A DNA stretch of 64,000 nucleotides from Thalassotalea fonticola. GTDB lineage: Bacteria; Pseudomonadota; Gammaproteobacteria; Enterobacterales; Alteromonadaceae. The notes beneath the pieces are model-generated. The model ran no database searches, was not told the origin of the DNA, and saw nothing but the letters and a program-made list of their open reading frames with translations. Positions 63,263-64,000 of this stretch are shown here, in pieces. Location of the stretch: the NCBI RefSeq assembly GCF_032911225.1, contig NZ_CP136600.1, positions 4,154,001 through 4,218,000 on the forward strand. The letters run 5' to 3'. A program made the translations under genes and the position numbers. The stretch's first letter is position 1; each line of letters begins with the position of its first letter.

Positions 63263-63385
63263 GTGGTCTATTTCGGTAATGTGAATGTTGATTTGCATTT
63301 ATTTTATGTTTTTCAATAAATTTTATTGTCGAATCTGTTGAAATAGGCGATTATTCAGCTAATTACACCACATTGGTCATTTACC

Positions 63386-63814
63386 ATGAAGCTTAACTAT
63401 TTCTTAACAACACTTATTTCTTTCTTTATTTCTTCAAGTGTACTGGCAGCAGATATTAGTGTTAGCGAGCAATATGTTAGAGAAACTATACCTGGTACTA
63501 CTATCAGCTCTGCCTACATGAGTTTGTCAAACCAATCGAATAAGCCTGTTACTCTTACCTCTGTTAGCTCAACTATTAGCAAAAGAATTGAAATGCATGA
63601 GCATATAATGACAGAAGAAATGATGAAAATGCAGCAAGTCGATTCTATAGTTATTAATGCAAATGACCAAGTAGTACTGCAACCACATGGATATCACTTA
63701 ATGGTGTTTAATTTGCAACAACCATTACAAGCTGATACTGAAATTACTATGACGTTACACTTTGATAATAAAGAAAATGTTACTATTAAAGTGCCCGTGC
63801 AGGGACTTAAGTAA
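63386..63814 (+). CDS. PCu(A)C-family periplasmic copper chaperone
   Basis: 142 residues with a signal peptide (cut after VLAA). The copper site H(M)X10MX21HXM is exact: H71, M82, H104 and M106 (EMHEHIMTEEMMKM...QPHGYHLMVF). Family members carry Cu(I) to cytochrome c oxidase CuA. Domain length and the flanking beta strands fit. Single gene here, followed by a membrane-protein gene 37 bases on. A Sco partner is not in the window. Confidence 0.93.
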   Translation: MKLNYFLTTLISFFISSSVLAADISVSEQYVRETIPGTTISSAYMSLSNQSNKPVTLTSVSSTISKRIEMHEHIMTEEMMKMQQVDSIVINANDQVVLQPHGYHLMVFNLQQPLQADTEITMTLHFDNKENVTIKVPVQGLK

Positions 63815-63851
63815 TTAAACAAATAACGGCATCATCACTAAAGGATAAATT

Positions 63852-64000
63852 ATGACTGTTAATTTCTCGTTTAAATCTATCACCATAACGTCAATAGTTG
63901 TGGTTTTTCTTTTTTATATATTAGGTGTGTTTTGGAGTTTTGAACCTGGTACATTCGATGTGCGGGAGCAGGCAGTAAATGATGCTAAAGTCGCAAATGT
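63852..64000 (+). CDS. Membrane-anchored protein, partial (cut by right window edge); possibly DUF2333
   Basis: Only the first ~49 residues are in the window. AAGGA eight bases before the ATG. One membrane helix (ITITSIVVVFLFYILGVF) followed by WSFEPGTFDVREQAVNDAKVAN. The WS.EP..FDV stretch after a first helix recalls DUF2333 inner-membrane proteins of marine gammaproteobacteria, but too little is seen to be sure. Confidence 0.6.
   Translation, partial: MTVNFSFKSITITSIVVVFLFYILGVFWSFEPGTFDVREQAVNDAKVAN

Overview
The window looks like a chromosomal segment of a marine gammaproteobacterium of the order Alteromonadales, most likely Colwelliaceae (Colwellia/Thalassotalea-like). This is inferred from the low G+C content, the rpmE-priA-ftsN-hslVU-rraA gene neighbourhood, a TIGR02922/DUF2375-type small protein, and the style of the polysaccharide-utilisation genes. 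No database search was possible, so family names come from motifs read in the translated proteins.

Bases 1 to about 37,050 form an accessory region built round beta-1,3-glucan (laminarin) use. Three GH16 laminarinase-type enzymes are present: one cut by the left window edge and two multi-modular lipoproteins. With them are a 1,495-residue non-catalytic surface lipoprotein built from repeated carbohydrate-binding-like modules, a TonB-dependent receptor, an S9 peptidase, a clan GH-A glycosidase lipoprotein, a large GH94-like phosphorylase (GH149/GH161 type), a cytoplasmic GH17 enzyme, a CadC-like membrane regulator with TPRs, and a LytS/LytTR two-component pair. The implied flow is capture and cutting at the surface, TonB-dependent import, and phosphorolysis or hydrolysis of oligo-beta-1,3-glucans inside the cell. 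A decayed 3' end of a further GH16 gene lies just upstream of the phosphorylase. Embedded in the region are an acyltransferase-3 protein, a dual-specificity-type phosphatase, a di-heme oxidoreductase fused to Lipoprotein_15 repeats, a small secreted protein and a secreted HExxH metalloprotease.

Bases 37,100 to 41,350 hold small independent units: hutI alone, an OmpA-family lipoprotein, soxR with a near-perfect SoxR box driving a 37-residue peptide and a VOC/glyoxalase-like protein, a small hypothetical, and rraA. From 41,500 to 64,000 the window is mostly core: rpmE, priA, ftsN, hslV, hslU, DUF971, DUF1456 and DUF454 genes; an ECF sigma/anti-sigma/DUF4097 cassette; the prkA-yeaH-spoVR stress triad; dnaB; zur; a pair of genes resembling phage replication O/P (helicase-loader) proteins; dusA; a phage-shock (psp) operon preceded by a sigma-54-like promoter; a PCu(A)C copper chaperone; and the start of a membrane protein cut by the right edge.

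The parts most worth a second look are the non-catalytic WDCC-module lipoprotein and its sharing of modules with a GH16, the SoxR-box micropeptide, the O/P-like pair between dnaB and dusA, the GH16 relic, the psp operon with extra micro-genes, and the diheme/Lipoprotein_15 fusion. No rRNA, tRNA, CRISPR array or intact insertion sequence was seen.
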